From: Eucalyptus grandis
Taxonomy: Eukaryota; Streptophyta; Magnoliopsida; Myrtales; Myrtaceae
Reading direction: 5' to 3'
DNA length: 64,000 nt
NCBI RefSeq assembly: GCF_016545825.1
Contig: NC_052614.1
Span: forward strand, 1,402,630-1,466,629
Notes under the pieces: generated by a model
The model's input: the letters and a program-made list of their open reading frames with translations, nothing else
The model's database searches: none
Told to the model about the DNA's origin: nothing
Shown here: in pieces, positions 1-12,753 of the stretch
Numbering within the stretch: position 1 is the stretch's first letter
Layout of the letters: each line of letters begins with the position of its first letter
Program-made: the position numbers and the translations under genes

Positions 1-1255
1 GTCATAAATTATGTTCTTTAGGGCCATCCTCATCTTCGCCTCGTGGAACGCGGCTCTCTCCTGCCCTAAATTTGACTACTTCTTTGAAATAATTGAGGCC
101 CCCCTTTCTGGAAGAAAACCCAATCGATTCTGATGAAAAAAGTCGATTGACCAATTGATATTACGTCACATGCTACATGACCGTCTTACTTACGTCGCGG
201 GCAAATTAATTTTCACTAAATTATCATTTGATTATGCCGGATCATTCCTTTTTTTTACGCGTGCAAGTGATGAGGTTGGTAAAACTTTTCTCAAGCATGG
301 ACTATTTAAGTATGTGCATATCGAGTTTAGTTTCTGGCACAAGAAAGATAGTTAGGTGAATTCCCCTGTAAATAATGCCAAACTTCAGGCAATATCTTTA
401 TAGGTTCAGGGTTTTCTTGACCTTTAATACTGATTAGGCTAGTTATAGGATAAACTATTATTTTGTTGAGGGTGCTACGTGCTATTATTCAATGTTTGAT
501 TGGCAGTTGGCACGACGCAGCCAACAGAAGGTAATGAGATTATTTTATTTTGGGTATCATTCTACTTATCTATAATTAATAAATATAAAAATTAAGACTC
601 TGTTTATTATGTGAAAAATAAATAATTTAAAAAATATTTTTCTAAAACAATTACTCATATAACTTGAAATATATAGATGCTTATTTAACAATTCATGTTT
701 AAATATTTTTATGGACAACGAAACTAATGTTCGTGTGTTTATTTTTGTACGCGACGCAAGTAAATATCAAATCATTAATTTTTTGTGAAGCAAACGCATT
801 CTGAATAACATCGCCGGACCATCTTCTTGTCCCAATTTCACTCATTTAAATACCAGAATTTTTGTACCAATAAAAAAGAAGTCCAAGAAAATGTCTTTCC
901 ACGCAAAAAAGAAAGAAAAAGAATCGCTCCCTCAAGAGACGAACTTCCAAAAAAAAGTCACGCTCATTTGACGAGCATTAGACGATAAATACGAAGCAAA
1001 AATATAAAAATATTTAATGAAGTTCCCGTCAGCTACCCTCTAGATATTTTGTTTAAGTGTACTTTACTTAGCAAGAGCACATGCCCATCGCACTTAATCC
1101 GACCAAGGCAATTAATTGAAGATTACAACATTTAATTTTTTTTTTTCTCCACAAGCATTCGAGGGCAATTGTTAACAATATTGTCGTGTGAACATAATTA
1201 TTAATTTCTCGTCGAAATATCACAATTTAAAAGCACACATATATAACATTTTAAT
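1..1255. other. AT-rich intergenic sequence
   Basis: No reading frame here resembles a known protein. The sequence is AT-rich with many homopolymer runs. The stretch around 590-790 has the look of a decayed small transposon, but I could not define its ends. Nothing else was recognised. Confidence 0.5.
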
Positions 1256-1313
1256 ATATACATATATATATATATTAAAATACGAGAGTTTAGAAAGCGA
1301 AAGCTATAAAGGA

Positions 1314-1345
<32 letters not shown>

Positions 1346-1855
1346 CGAAAAGTCGGAAGTATGAAAAAGGAGAAAGCCGTGCCATGCCCCTTTGGAGCGG
1401 GTTCCCGTGTGAAAAGCCTGAAAAAATAGAAAAAATCCAAAACCCCCCCACCCCCGGCGGAGTCCGCATCGCGGCCTCCCGCGCGTGCGCCCCACGCGGC
1501 CCTCCCGCGGCCCCGCCGCCGGCCTACCCGACGCCCTCGCGGCGGCGCGTGAGGGAGGGGGGCGGCATGATTGCATGGGAAGGATCGAAAGGGAATTTCA
1601 CGCGAGAGAGAAAAAAGAGAAAGGACGAGGAAAATATAAAAAATGGTCAGTCAATCCTCGGTCGCGAGTCCGCTAGAGAGGGAAAATTGGAAAGAAGGGA
1701 GAGGGGGAGAGAGAGAGAGATTAGCGAGTGTGATGGCATCGATTCATCAGCAAAGACGATAATGCTCTCTCTCTCTCTCTCTCTCTTCTTTCTCTCTCCT
1801 GAAAAGGTGTTTTTGAGTCTCTCTCCTATTCCATCATCTCACGGCGGATGAAGAC

Positions 1856-1892
<37 letters not shown>

Positions 1893-2540
1893 GAAAAGGA
1901 AATACAGAGACAGGAGCGGCAGCACCACTTCCTGTTGCTGCGAAACTAATTAAAAAAAAAAAAGGGTTGAAAATTGAGATGGAAAATGGGGAAAAAACGG
2001 ATGACCCAAGAAAGGGGAGCGGAAGATGAGCAGATGAGCAGTGGTACTTCCAGGAATTCCTCGCTCCTCTCTCTCTCTCTCTCTCTCGCACCTCTGAAAA
2101 GAGAAAAGAATTTTCCTTTTTTTTCCCACTTACTTTAACGAATTTTTTTTCACTTGCCCACTTTTTGACAGAGAGAGAGAGAAAAAGGGGGGTGGGTTGG
2201 GTTGGGTTTGGTTTGTTTTGTTTTTGTTTGTTTATTCTTAATACGCGAAAAGGCTTTGCAGTCCTCCCATTTTTAATTTTGCTCTGTCTCTCCCTGACCA
2301 TTTTCCTTTCCCCTGCATTATTGTTGTCTTACATTTTGTCCTTGATGTTTTTTTACTTTTTCCTTTGCGCGTGTGGTTTGATGGGTGAATTCAATAGAGA
2401 GAGAGAAAGAGAGAGAGAGGTTCTTGGTGAAGGAGAGGGGATCTGATCTCTCCTTTTCGCGTTGAATTCTCAACATCTTGCTTTATTTTTGTTGACACTC
2501 TCTGAGACAGAGGGGAGAGAGAGAGAGAGAGATGGATGGA
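1256..2540. repeat. GA/CT microsatellite field upstream of SMAX1-like gene
   Basis: At least seven separate GA or CT dinucleotide tracts lie here: about 1315-1343 (GA), 1764-1785 (CT), 1862-1889 (GA), 2066-2090 (CT), 2170-2182 (GA), 2395-2419 (GA) and 2513-2532 (GA). A short TA tract sits near 1256-1276 and a GC-rich patch at 1440-1565. The field ends about 500 bp before the SMAX1-like start codon, so part of it may be promoter or 5' leader. Plant GA tracts can bind BPC/GAGA-binding factors, but a role here is inference. Open frames through these tracts are low-complexity Arg/Glu or Ser/Leu runs and are not taken as genes. Confidence 0.8.
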
Positions 2541-3048
2541 GAGAGATTAAGGGGAGATCGCAAAAAAGGGGATTTATAGCTGAGAGTCCTTTCTCTCGCG
2601 CACTATTATCCATCACTCCTTATCTCTCTCTTCCCCCTTTTTTATTTTGGTTCCCATTGCGATACAGAGCTTTTCATCCCTTTCTCTGTTTTTCAAGCAC
2701 CTCCCCCCTTCCCCTTCCTCTTCCTGCCTTTCTTGAAAACGAGCTTCCTGTCAATTTCGGAAAGCCCCCCTATTCTCACTTGAATAACATCACCTCACCT
2801 TTTGCCAAAAGCTCCTTTTATTCCTCCTCTAAATTTCCCCTCCGGTTTCTCTCTTTCATAGCTTGCTTCTTGATTCAAACCCAATTCCATCCTCTCCGAT
2901 TTCACCCCCCGAAATTTGAATCCCCACGACCCAATTCTTCTCCCATCAAATCGAAAACTGGGTAGCGTCCTTTCTTTTGCGAAGAGGCCCGGAAGACAGT
3001 CGGGAGCGTTTCTTTAAGCTCTTTCGACGAATAAATTCTTGATTGCAA

Positions 3049-6000
3049 ATGAGAGCTGGTCTAAGCACGATCCAGCAAACGCTAACGCCAGAGGCGGCGA
3101 ACGTGTTGAGCCACTCCATAGCCGAGGCGGGCCGCCGGAACCACAGCCAGACGACGCCGCTCCATGTCGCGTCCACCCTCCTGGCCTCGCCGTCCGGGTT
3201 CCTCCGGCAGGCCTGCATCAAGTCGCACCCGAATTCGTCCCACCCTCTCCAGTGCCGCGCCCTCGAGCTCTGCTTCAGCGTCGCGCTCGAGCGGCTCCCG
3301 ACCGCGCAAGGTGCGAGCCCGGGGCTCGAGCCGCCGATTTCGAACGCCCTCATGGCCGCCCTGAAGCGGGCGCAGGCCCACCAGCGCCGCGGCTGCCCCG
3401 AGCAGCAGCAGCAACCGCTGCTCGCCGTCAAGGTCGAGCTCGAGCAGCTGATCATATCGATTCTCGACGACCCGAGCGTGAGCCGGGTCATGCGGGAAGC
3501 TAGCTTCTCCAGCCCTGCGGTCAAGGCCACAATTGAGCAGTCCCTGAATTCGGCCGCCCCGGCCACCGCGGGTACCAATTCGTCCCCAATTGGATTGGGT
3601 TTCCGATCGCCGGCAGTACCCACTGCAGCTCCTACAAGGAATTTGTACTTGAATCCGCGACTCCAGCAGCAGCAGCAGCAGCAGCAGCTCGGGAATTCGA
3701 CCCAACAGAGAGGGGAGGAGGTCAAAAGAGTGATTGATATCTTGTTGAGGCCCAAGAAGAGGAACCCGGTATTGGTCGGCGAGTCGGAGCCGGAGGCCGT
3801 GGTCAAAGAATTGCTTAAGAGGATCGAGAACAAAGAATTGGGTGATGGGCTGCTCAAGAATATTCAGGTTGTCCCGTTGGATAAGGAAATCGGGTCGGAC
3901 GAGGCAAAGATACCCACCAAATTTCAAGAATTGGGCGACGTCTTGGAGACCAAGATGGGGAGCTCGGGAGGTGGTGGCGTGGTTCTTGATTTAGGGGATT
4001 TGAAGTGGCTGGTGGAGCAGCCGGCGGCCGTCTACGGTTTGAGCACGATTCAGCCGCCGCAGCAGTTTGTATCCGAGAAGGGGCGGATCATGGTGGCGGA
4101 GGTGGGGAAGTTGTTGGCAAGGTTTGAGAAGAGTAGTTGTAGGTTGTGGTTGATTGGGACTGCTACTTGCGAGACATACTTGAGGTGTCAGGTTTATCAT
4201 CCTTTAATGGAAAATGACTGGGATTTGCAAGCAGTGCCTATTGCAGCCAGATCACCTCTTCCTGGATTATTCCCAAGGTATGATTAGTTTTAATCTTTGC
4301 ATTTTGCATTAAATGTGTAGTTCCCAAGAATAAGTTTCTACTTATATATCAATAAGCAGAAAAGTAACCTTGTTGCTGGGTCTTTCTGATTCAACTTCAA
4401 TGTCGAGTGTTGTCTCGAGCAAATCAACTAGATTCAATGCTTCTGGTCTCTAAGAAATTTTAGTGCGGACTGAACTCCGAGCATTTTGCAAACTGCATAA
4501 AGTTAGACACCTGAAAGTTACCTGCTGTTGAAATCTAAATTTCCTCGATCCTGTTTGTTGTTGTTGGGGAGTAAGCAAAGGAATTTTCTAGTTCGGATAA
4601 CCAGTTCGGTGATATGAGGATGAGTTGGTTTAATAGTCAAAAGGAGTTTTATGTAAAGGAACTATCTAGTGTTTGGAAAGACAAGGATGGGTTGGAGATA
4701 TTAAAGCCCTTTTGGGATACTGGATGGATGTGGATGCTTAAAATTCTTTCTTTGATTTCTAGGTTCGGAGCGGATGGAATTCTAGGCAGTTCAGTTGAAT
4801 CTTTCTCGCCACTGAGGAATCTTCCCACTACCATTTCTGCATCTCCGAGACTTCTCCCTGAGAATTTGGATTCTGCTCGAAGAATGGGCTGCTGCCCGGA
4901 GTGCAATAAAAAATGTGAACAAGAAATTGCAAGAGCCGCATCCACAGAACTTGAGAAGCCCAGTCCGGAAGTTGAATCAGAATCGGGCCGATCGCCACTT
5001 CCCCAGTGGTTGCAAAATGCAAAAGTCCATGGGAGTCAGAATAAGTTTCAGGTAATTTTGCATGTGAATTGGGATACGGATATATTGCAAAGAGTGGAAT
5101 GTGAAATTGTTTGATTATGAATGTTCAATTTTGCTCTGTTTCATTTGCAGACCAAAGACCAAGGATTCCTCCTACAAAAGCAGAGGAGCCATGAGATACA
5201 GAAGAAATGGAAAGACACGTGTCTGCGTTCTCATCCTCAATTCCATCAACAAAACGTTGGCTCCGAGAAGATTAGTTCTATGCCTCGGTTGATGCCAGGA
5301 TTGTGCAATCCTAACCCACTCTTGCACCAGCCGTTCCAACCCAAATTACAACTTAACAGAAGCCTCGGGGAAGCCCTGCAGTTGAATTCCAGCACGCCTG
5401 CTAGCCAACCACCTGAGTCAGTGGCTAGCCCACCGAGAAGTCCCGTCAGGACAGACTTGGCTCTTGGGCCAGCCAAGGTTGCTGAAACCACCTTGAAGAC
5501 AGCCGATGGAGACCAATTTAGGGACTTTATGGGTGTCAAGCCTGCCGAACCCCAGAAGATCACTGAGCTGAACATTGAGAAGCTTCTGAGCAAATCAGAT
5601 ACAGACTCATACAAGAAGCTTCTTAAAGGTCTACTGGAGAAAGTTCGGTGGCAGCGTGAGGCCTCAACTGCCTTAGCCACTGCCATGACCCGGGAGAAGC
5701 TTGGTAACAGCAAACGGCGTGGGCCTGGATCTAAGGGTGGCACGTGGTTAGTATTTATTGGTCCCGATCGGATCGGCAAGAGGAAGATGGCTTCGGCTCT
5801 TTCGGACCAAGTCTGTCGCACTAGTCCGACTGTGGTTTCTTTCGGATCCCATCGTGGTGGTGGGGATTCCCCTACCAGTTTCCGTGGTAAGACAGTGCTC
5901 GATCGGATAGCTGACGCGGTCAGGAGGAACCCATCCTCGGTAGTCTTGCTCGAGGACATTGATGAAGCAGATGTTCTAGTCCGCGGGAGCATCAAGCGAG

Positions 6001-6785
6001 CAATGGAGACAGGCAGGATTGCCGATTCTCATGGCCGTGAAATCAGTCTTGGGAACGTCACCATCATCCTTACTCTGCATTGGTTGCCGGATAATCAGAA
6101 GTTGTCATCGGATGGTATTTCCCTGGGTGAAGAAAAGCTTTTTAGGTTGGCCAGAAGCGGTTGGCAGTTGAGGCTTTCCCTTTGCGAGAAGTCTGCGAAG
6201 CGCCGGGCTAGCTGGTTACGGGAGCAGGACAGGCTCACAAAGCCCAGGAAGGAGAACAGTCTCGGAATGGGATTTGACCTGAATGAAGCTGCATATGTGG
6301 ATGATGATCGGGCTGACGGGTCTCACAATTCAAGCGATCTGACAGTTGATCATGATGTGGACCACGGCCTCGACAATAGACGAGCATCCACGGCTTCGCA
6401 AGTGTACAAGGAACTGCTCAATCTTGTTGACGACTCCATCATCTTTAGCCCTGTGGATTTCGATCCTGCTGTACAGGAAACCATAAACTCCATCAGAGAG
6501 ACGTTCTTGACCATTGTCGGCAACCGAGTCTCCATTGAAGTGCAAGAGGAGGCCATCCACAAGATTCTAGGGGGTGTTTGGTTGGGCCAGACCGGATTGG
6601 AGGAGTGGATGGAGAACGTGCTGGTCCCGTTCTTCCACCAGCTCAGGGCGCGGTTGCCTGCCACAGTCGGCATGACACCCGATGAATCCGTGCTCATCAG
6701 GCTCGAGTCCGACGCCGAGCCCGGCAGCCCGAGAGAGGGGGAGTGGCTGCCTAGAAGAATCAAGGTGGTGGTGGACGGGCCGTGA
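3049..6785 (+). CDS. SMAX1: SMAX1/SMXL2-like karrikin-signalling repressor (three exons)
   Basis: This is a Clp-ATPase-like transcriptional co-repressor that the KAI2-MAX2 ubiquitin pathway degrades in the nucleus during karrikin/KL signalling. The exons I infer are 3049-4277, 4763-5051 and 5151-6785. Both introns are GT-AG and the join keeps frame, giving 1050 aa. The first ATG of the family start, MRAGLSTIQQTLTPEAA, is at 3049. Residues 1 to about 175 are the double Clp-N domain. A run of eight Gln lies at 206-213. The C-terminal P-loop domain has a degenerate Walker A (GPDRIGKR, 710-717), the FRGKT degron loop (750-754, the motif lost in d53-type stabilised mutants) and a Walker B-like LLEDIDE (772-778). 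An EAR motif, FDLNEA, is at 881-886 and would recruit TOPLESS. Length and motif order match Arabidopsis SMAX1 rather than the SMXL6/7/8 strigolactone branch; SMXL2 is the other possible identity. All key motifs are intact, so the gene is probably functional. Confidence 0.95.
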
Positions 6786-9727
6786 TCAAGCGGTGTGCGG
6801 TCGGTAATGTCCTCTGTATGTTTTTCGAGGGAGATGTAAATAGGGTCGAAAAACCATCTCAGGCTGCTTGTGGTGCGGCGAGTGAGCTGAGACGGTTTGA
6901 AAGTTAAAAAGAGGTTAAAAAAAACAGTTAGTATGAGGTTTGAGACATTGATCAAATTAGATTTTAAGCCGAGAACCCCTTCTAAAAGATGCCTCCTTCA
7001 ATGTCTCAGCCTTTTTGTATTGTTTTATTAAAATTGCACAAGATATAATAGGGTCTTTACCATAGAAATATGTCTATTTAATTAATTTTACGGACGATGA
7101 TCAATAAGATGAGCATTCTTTTCCTCTTTTTTTAGTTCTCCCCCCATGTTTTGTTCATGTGGGTATGGAAAGATGTATATATAATATCACAATGACATCA
7201 TCTTTATTGGTCTGATCTGACTTACCAAGTCATGAACATTAAGGGTTTTTGTTATGTTTTGACTTTTTCTTCGGTTGGTGAAAGACAAATTTGACTCTGA
7301 ATGAGGCAGGCAATGGAGTAGGTCGGGACTCCAAACGAGTGAAAAGGTAAATTTTCAGCTATCGATTTTGTGCTGTAAAAAAGGACGTATTCGGCGGTTC
7401 TTTGAACTGTGCCATGATCAATTCCCGAAACTAAGAGCCCCCCTTTTCTTTCTGGCAAATTCCCCCTTTGCGGAAACCACGTGGGTCGGTCCTCGTGAAA
7501 CTCTCTCTCTCTCTCTCTCTCTCGTCGAGATGAACTGAATCGGCGCTATTCGTGCGTCGTTTGCTCTCCTTTCTTCTTCTGTATTTGAGCTGTAGACGTG
7601 CGGCGATTTGCTTCTTGCTCATTTAATGTTCCAATGGCCCACCGCAGCCGAAAACTAAGCTGATGTATATCGAGAAAGGGAGAGAAGTCTTTGGTTGAAT
7701 GTTGAGAGGAGGAAAATGACAAATTGGCTTTCGAGTCGCGAAGGGCCAAATCCTTACGGCTGACCGAAGAAACTATGGTCGCTCGAGGAACTTGTTAGTA
7801 ACGTTTGACGTTGATTTTGTCCCCTAGCTTGTTCTTGTTCTTTTCGTGATATGGTCCGTTTGCCATGCACGGTCGTGGAGATCAGACGGTCCGAAGCGTG
7901 CCAAAGCAAACCATGAGCTCTAATCACCATCAGTCCGCTGGCCCCTCCCCCCCTCTCCCTTCGCTTTCCATTACACGAAAGAAGGGAAGAAGGGACAGCA
8001 AACCGAGAGGGGGACTAGAATTGCGAGCGCGATCGCATGGCATCATGAAGATGCACATGCGTTAGCGGCACGATCGATCCTCAAGCCGGGTTTGCACGTA
8101 AGAAGCAATCCGGTCTTCATATTCTCCTCCTTTCGGTATGCAAGCATAGCAAACGTACTCGCACTAGACAAATCCGTTGACAACTAGCAAGATCTTGGTT
8201 TTCTCCTTCTTTGAGGGGGGAAAGTGGCATTACTATATGAATTCCTTACGAATTAGTTGGGACCGCCGATTCTTCTGCAAGAACATGATAAGATCGTACA
8301 CGGGGAGACATAAACAAAAATAGAATGAGAGGGAGTGCGCCTTTTAGGCCGCAGGATTTTAACCGGTTCCTAATCGAGCTTCATGGTGGGGGATTCGCCA
8401 CGCAAGAGGTTGGCAATATAATAAAGCCGAACCTTAGAAATTCGCACTATATAATAAAGCCAAGACCTTCTTGCACAAATGTCTATCCGACCCAATCTCA
8501 CTTGCAACGGAAGCAAATGACGGAGAGAGAGAGAGAGAGAGAGAGAGATGGTATTATGATGGAAGTTAGGCACCGGATCACTTGCATACCAAGTTACGAT
8601 GGGCGGCCATTGAGAATCGAAGCAAAACGGAGGGTTTCTACAATCATGTCTATACAGACAAAACAGCAATGAGATACTATAATTAGGACTTGCCACTTAA
8701 GTGGGGTGTGCCTAAACACTCCATCCGTGAAAAGAGATTTTACGCACCTTCCTTTGAAGATATTTTTAGATATGCTTTATCAAAATAACATATTCGGTCC
8801 ACCTTACACTTTATGTAATCGTGAGATTTCATTATAATATAATGAATAAAATATATCTAGTCCATACGCGCTACTGGTAATAACATATGTGATTTTGGGC
8901 GAGTGATGAATTATTGAGATTCAAATAAACACAAAGTTTCAGATTGCGTTACATCAATCCGTGAGGTCTTCACAAAATTCATGAATTGAAACGGAATCTT
9001 AGGGACCAAATCCTCGATCGGACGGCTCTCGATTGCAATTTTTTTCCCCTCTTATCATAACCAATTATGTTATTCTTGCTAAAATTTGCAATGAGAACTG
9101 CCAAGCACTTGTCTCAAAAGCCATGCCACGCCATGCCAAGCGCTCATTTCCTCAGCATTGAATCCCCCGAGTCTCAATCCGAGTTCTCAAGCGCGTTTGC
9201 TTTCAACACGATGCGATCCCCACATGCGTTGTCGACGAGAAATGGGGGCATTGACTCTCGTGCTGAGAGGGACAAGGCCGGTCGCTGGGAGTTATTAATG
9301 GATTTTGGGTGTTTGGCATGTGTCTGCATTTATAGTTCTGCATCCCGGCCATCTGTCTCACCCGCCCCTTGTCACTTCACATCAAGTTCAAGGTCCCCTT
9401 CGCAAATCGCATTCGCAGTTGCAATCGCTCCGTGACGCTGCTCTCAGCTCTCCTCCTCCGCATCTTCTTTTCTGTATAGGACAAAAGAAATCCAAGGGTG
9501 ATTCAGCTATGTACATGAATAAGATATATATCTATATCGATTCATTTGTCAGTGTTATCTTTTCTATAAAAGGAGATAAATGAACTTTTTGCTCGACTAA
9601 ATCGTTACATCCATGTGCATTGAGTAAATGTTAGTATGCTATTGGTTGGTTAGCATAACTCTCGAGATCACTTTGTCGGTTAGTAAGAAAACATCTAATT
9701 GGAAAGTTTATGTTATTAGGTGAATGG
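6786..9727. other. SMAX1 3' flank and intergenic sequence with microsatellites
   Basis: The first few hundred bases after the stop are presumably 3' UTR. A CT tract lies at 7501-7523 and a GA tract at about 8523-8549. No frame in this stretch resembles a known protein, and no RNA gene was recognised. Confidence 0.5.
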
Positions 9728-10133
9728 TTAATATCATGAATAATCCCTAACCGATAAACTTATGATAAATTTATCACAAATTAATTTTTTAACTACACAA
9801 AATCCATATTAGTATATTGATGATAAATTTATCACAAATTAGTATATTTTTAATAAATTTACCTGCCATTAGTTACCTTTAAATTAAATTAATACCATGA
9901 AAAACTATAAATTGGTATACTTATGAAAAATAGGTAATAAAACCCCAAATTGGTAATACTTGTCAATTGTCACTCATCATCCAACTCAGTATATCGACAG
10001 GTAAAATTTAATGAAATTTAACAAATAGTAAATTTGTTACAGGTATACCGATTTGAGATTTTTATGGTAAAAATTAATCTTGAATAAATTTATTACGTTT
10101 ATATCGATTTGGGGTCTTTCATGATATTCTAAT
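9728..10133. mobile_element. Small TIR element (MITE-like), about 0.4 kb
   Basis: The left end (ttaatatcatgaataatccc, 9728 on) matches the reverse complement of the right end (ending in gggtctttcatgatattct near 10130) imperfectly over some 45 bp. The interior is AT-rich, repeats a TGATAAATTTATCACAAATTA-like phrase at about 9760 and 9820, and has no coding potential. This fits a non-autonomous DNA transposon. I did not see a convincing target-site duplication. Confidence 0.5.
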
Positions 10134-11448
10134 AGAAAGGAAGGCCATTACTTGTGAAATAAAAGCTAGTGCCACTTCAAAGTCGAGAGTTTATACACCA
10201 ATGACATGTTAGTTGAGATGGACTGACTCGTTTACTTTTTCTGGCACATGAAGTCGCTGAGCACAACATATAGAATTACGTGCCGGTTATGAATTATCTT
10301 GCGGGTGGAATAGAAAGACCAGATCAAAACAAACGACAAAAGACAAGCGAGGATATAAAGGGAGGGAAGCACCATCCATCCCAATACAATTATGCCATCT
10401 GTGATTAGCGAGCAAGGACTTCTTTCGGCAGCCATATGGGGAAAAGCCTAACGTTGAATTTGATCCCACCTATAAAGGGAAATCAATCGTGCGAGATGAA
10501 GAGTCGGTAGCAAGATTGCAATTGTATACCATACCCTTATCTTTAAAGTCTTAATATTCCAGAAATAGTGTGTAGAGCATTTACTTCAACGTCCAAAGAT
10601 GATCTTTGAATTCCTCTTTACGCTATCAATTGCCATCTTAAAAGTAAATTAAGTTTTCTTAACTTATCAAATAATTCATCGGACATAAGGTATGCCCGCC
10701 TTAAGGATACTTTCTAGATGACTAACCACCGCCTTAGATCTTGACTTTTGTGCATTTTTCATCCTGTTACTACTACGTTTATCTCAAAGAGATGCCGTAT
10801 TTTCAACAACCATGATTAACTAGCTTAGTGGTTAGCATCATATATGTCTACATACTACATGTCAAGCAATGATTCTTTTCTCGTGAGAGAGGCCTAGGGA
10901 GAGTATCATTGAGAATTGAGATATGCTGTATCATTCCCCACTAATCTCTCTCTGCAGCTGACTTTAACTATAACAATCTTGTTCTTAGATCCCATCCCGC
11001 TTCCATAATTGAGGAAGCAATGATAACTTTGACAATGTAGACAAAAGATGATTAACCCCTAGTCGAGGACAACTTTACTCAGAAGATAATCTTGATTTTC
11101 GATAAAGTGTATGATCATTTGCATAAAGTTTGGGAAGGTGCCTATCCGATCAAACGCAAACTGTGCCAAACAAGAACAGGCCAACACGTAGAGATCCAAA
11201 TCATTGAGGTTAAGAGAGATGAGGCCATGCAAGATATCATCAAACGTTATATTCTTGATCGCGAAGAAAGCTCCACTTACTTTTGTCTGAACTAAGAAAA
11301 AGTTAGGGTCTCCACCAAACCCAAAAAGCAGGAAAGAGAAGATGCCGTTCTTCTCCTCCAACTCACATTACCTTTTCAAACTTTCTGCTATGTTGCTTCC
11401 TCACGCCATACCTATGCTTTTCTCGAATGAGAACAAAACCCCCAACCA

Positions 11449-11484
<36 letters not shown>

Positions 11485-12347
11485 GCTCATCTACCGCATT
11501 AACTTAATTCATTAAAAAATTCAGAGTGATTAAAAGGCTTCCTAAAAGCCCTTTTGGAGCTACTTTTCGCAGGATGCGTGACACAACTCTATGTCTCGTT
11601 CTTGTTTTGATCATATTAGACCAAGGAGAAAAAGTAGACATTATCTTGTTGGATTCTTCTTATAAAAAGCCAAGTGTCGTGGCTCATGATTGTACTTAAC
11701 CGCACTTAGCTTGACGCAATTGTCGTTGCTAGAGACAAAGTTATGGTCATGAAACACCAATGAAAAGACTCGCGAACGCGCTTGATTAAGTTATTCTTTC
11801 CTGAACTTTTTATCTTTGCGTGTATTAGATTTTTCCAAACGAAAAGCACTCTTGCTTTGTCATGGAATCCCTTTTTGCTTGTAAAAAGTTTAGGCATTCA
11901 CATTATCACATCTTCATGTCACGCTTAATAGTAGCTCTCAGTAGTACTGTGTCCAATTAATTTAAGATTCCACCTTTATCAACACGATTTGTCTTACTTT
12001 AGTTGGAATGAAATTGGTACTATGCTGAAGTCATTTACGTGTTCTTTATTCTTTCGATCTAGTTTTCAAAAGGTTGATCACTACGACTTCATTTCTCTCT
12101 CTATTTATACGAAAATCCCATATGTGATTTATAGTGACACAAGTTGAAAGCATCAAACTAGAGCGAAGAATGAGGGTTGTTTGTTCCAACTTGTGAAAAG
12201 TCAAAAGTAACTCTTTGACTTGCTACCCAAATTCCTAATATAATCTCAATTCTAAAAATTTATGAATAAATATATCGGATCTCACGTGTCAACATTTATT
12301 TGTTGGGAAAACTTCAGGTATTTAAGAATAAAGAATGTCAAATGCAA
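10134..12347. other. Intergenic sequence with CT tract
   Basis: A CT microsatellite lies at 11451-11481. An A-box-like phrase (ctagcttagtggttagcatc, near 10819) recalls tRNA-derived repeats but has no matching B box. No gene was recognised. Confidence 0.45.
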
Positions 12348-12753
12348 GAAAGATTATCCAAAAAGTCGTAAATTTATTACATGGCCAATTCGGTCATAAA
12401 CATTTCAATTTTGTTAATTGAATTATAAACTTTTTAACAATTTACCAATTGAGTCCATCCGGTCAATTTTGGTTAGAAATTGCTAACGTAAATAATTTTA
12501 TAAATTTTGTTATTGCAGTTGGGCGGCGACCCTTGTTAGCACAAAAAGAAAAGAGAAAAAGGAAAAATAAGATAATAAAATTTACAAAATTTGTTTACAT
12601 TAATGCCAACAGTGCCATGTAGGATAACTAGTATCCACACCAAATTCAATTATTAAACTATTAAAATATTTATGATTTAATTAGCAAAATTGAAATGTTT
12701 AATATTGAATTGGTAAAATTGTAATACATACAGGTCTTTTTGAAAGATTTTTC
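12348..12753. mobile_element. Short copy of the GGGAAAATTGTCC-type TIR family
   Basis: The left end carries the family phrases 'attatccaaaaagtcgtaaa', 'ttgagtccatccggtcaatt' and 'gccaattcggtcataaac'. The right end mirrors them in reverse complement, with 'tgccatgtaggataactagt', 'aattggtaaaattgtaat' and 'aggtctttttgaaag'. A trace of the GC-rich core ('gggcggcgacccttgttagc') remains at about 12520. It is related to the elements at 46339-46998, 47736-48378, 55483-56714 and 57955-58273. Confidence 0.6.

Noticed and set aside
1384..1851. Long open frame (155 aa) through the GA/CT region, and the opposite-strand one at 1834-2301
   Set aside because: Both are low-complexity Arg/Glu, Ser/Leu or Phe-rich runs forced by dinucleotide repeats; no domain or start context supports them.
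10810..10910. A-box-like phrase suggesting a SINE or tRNA
   Set aside because: No B box, tail or target duplication at a suitable distance.
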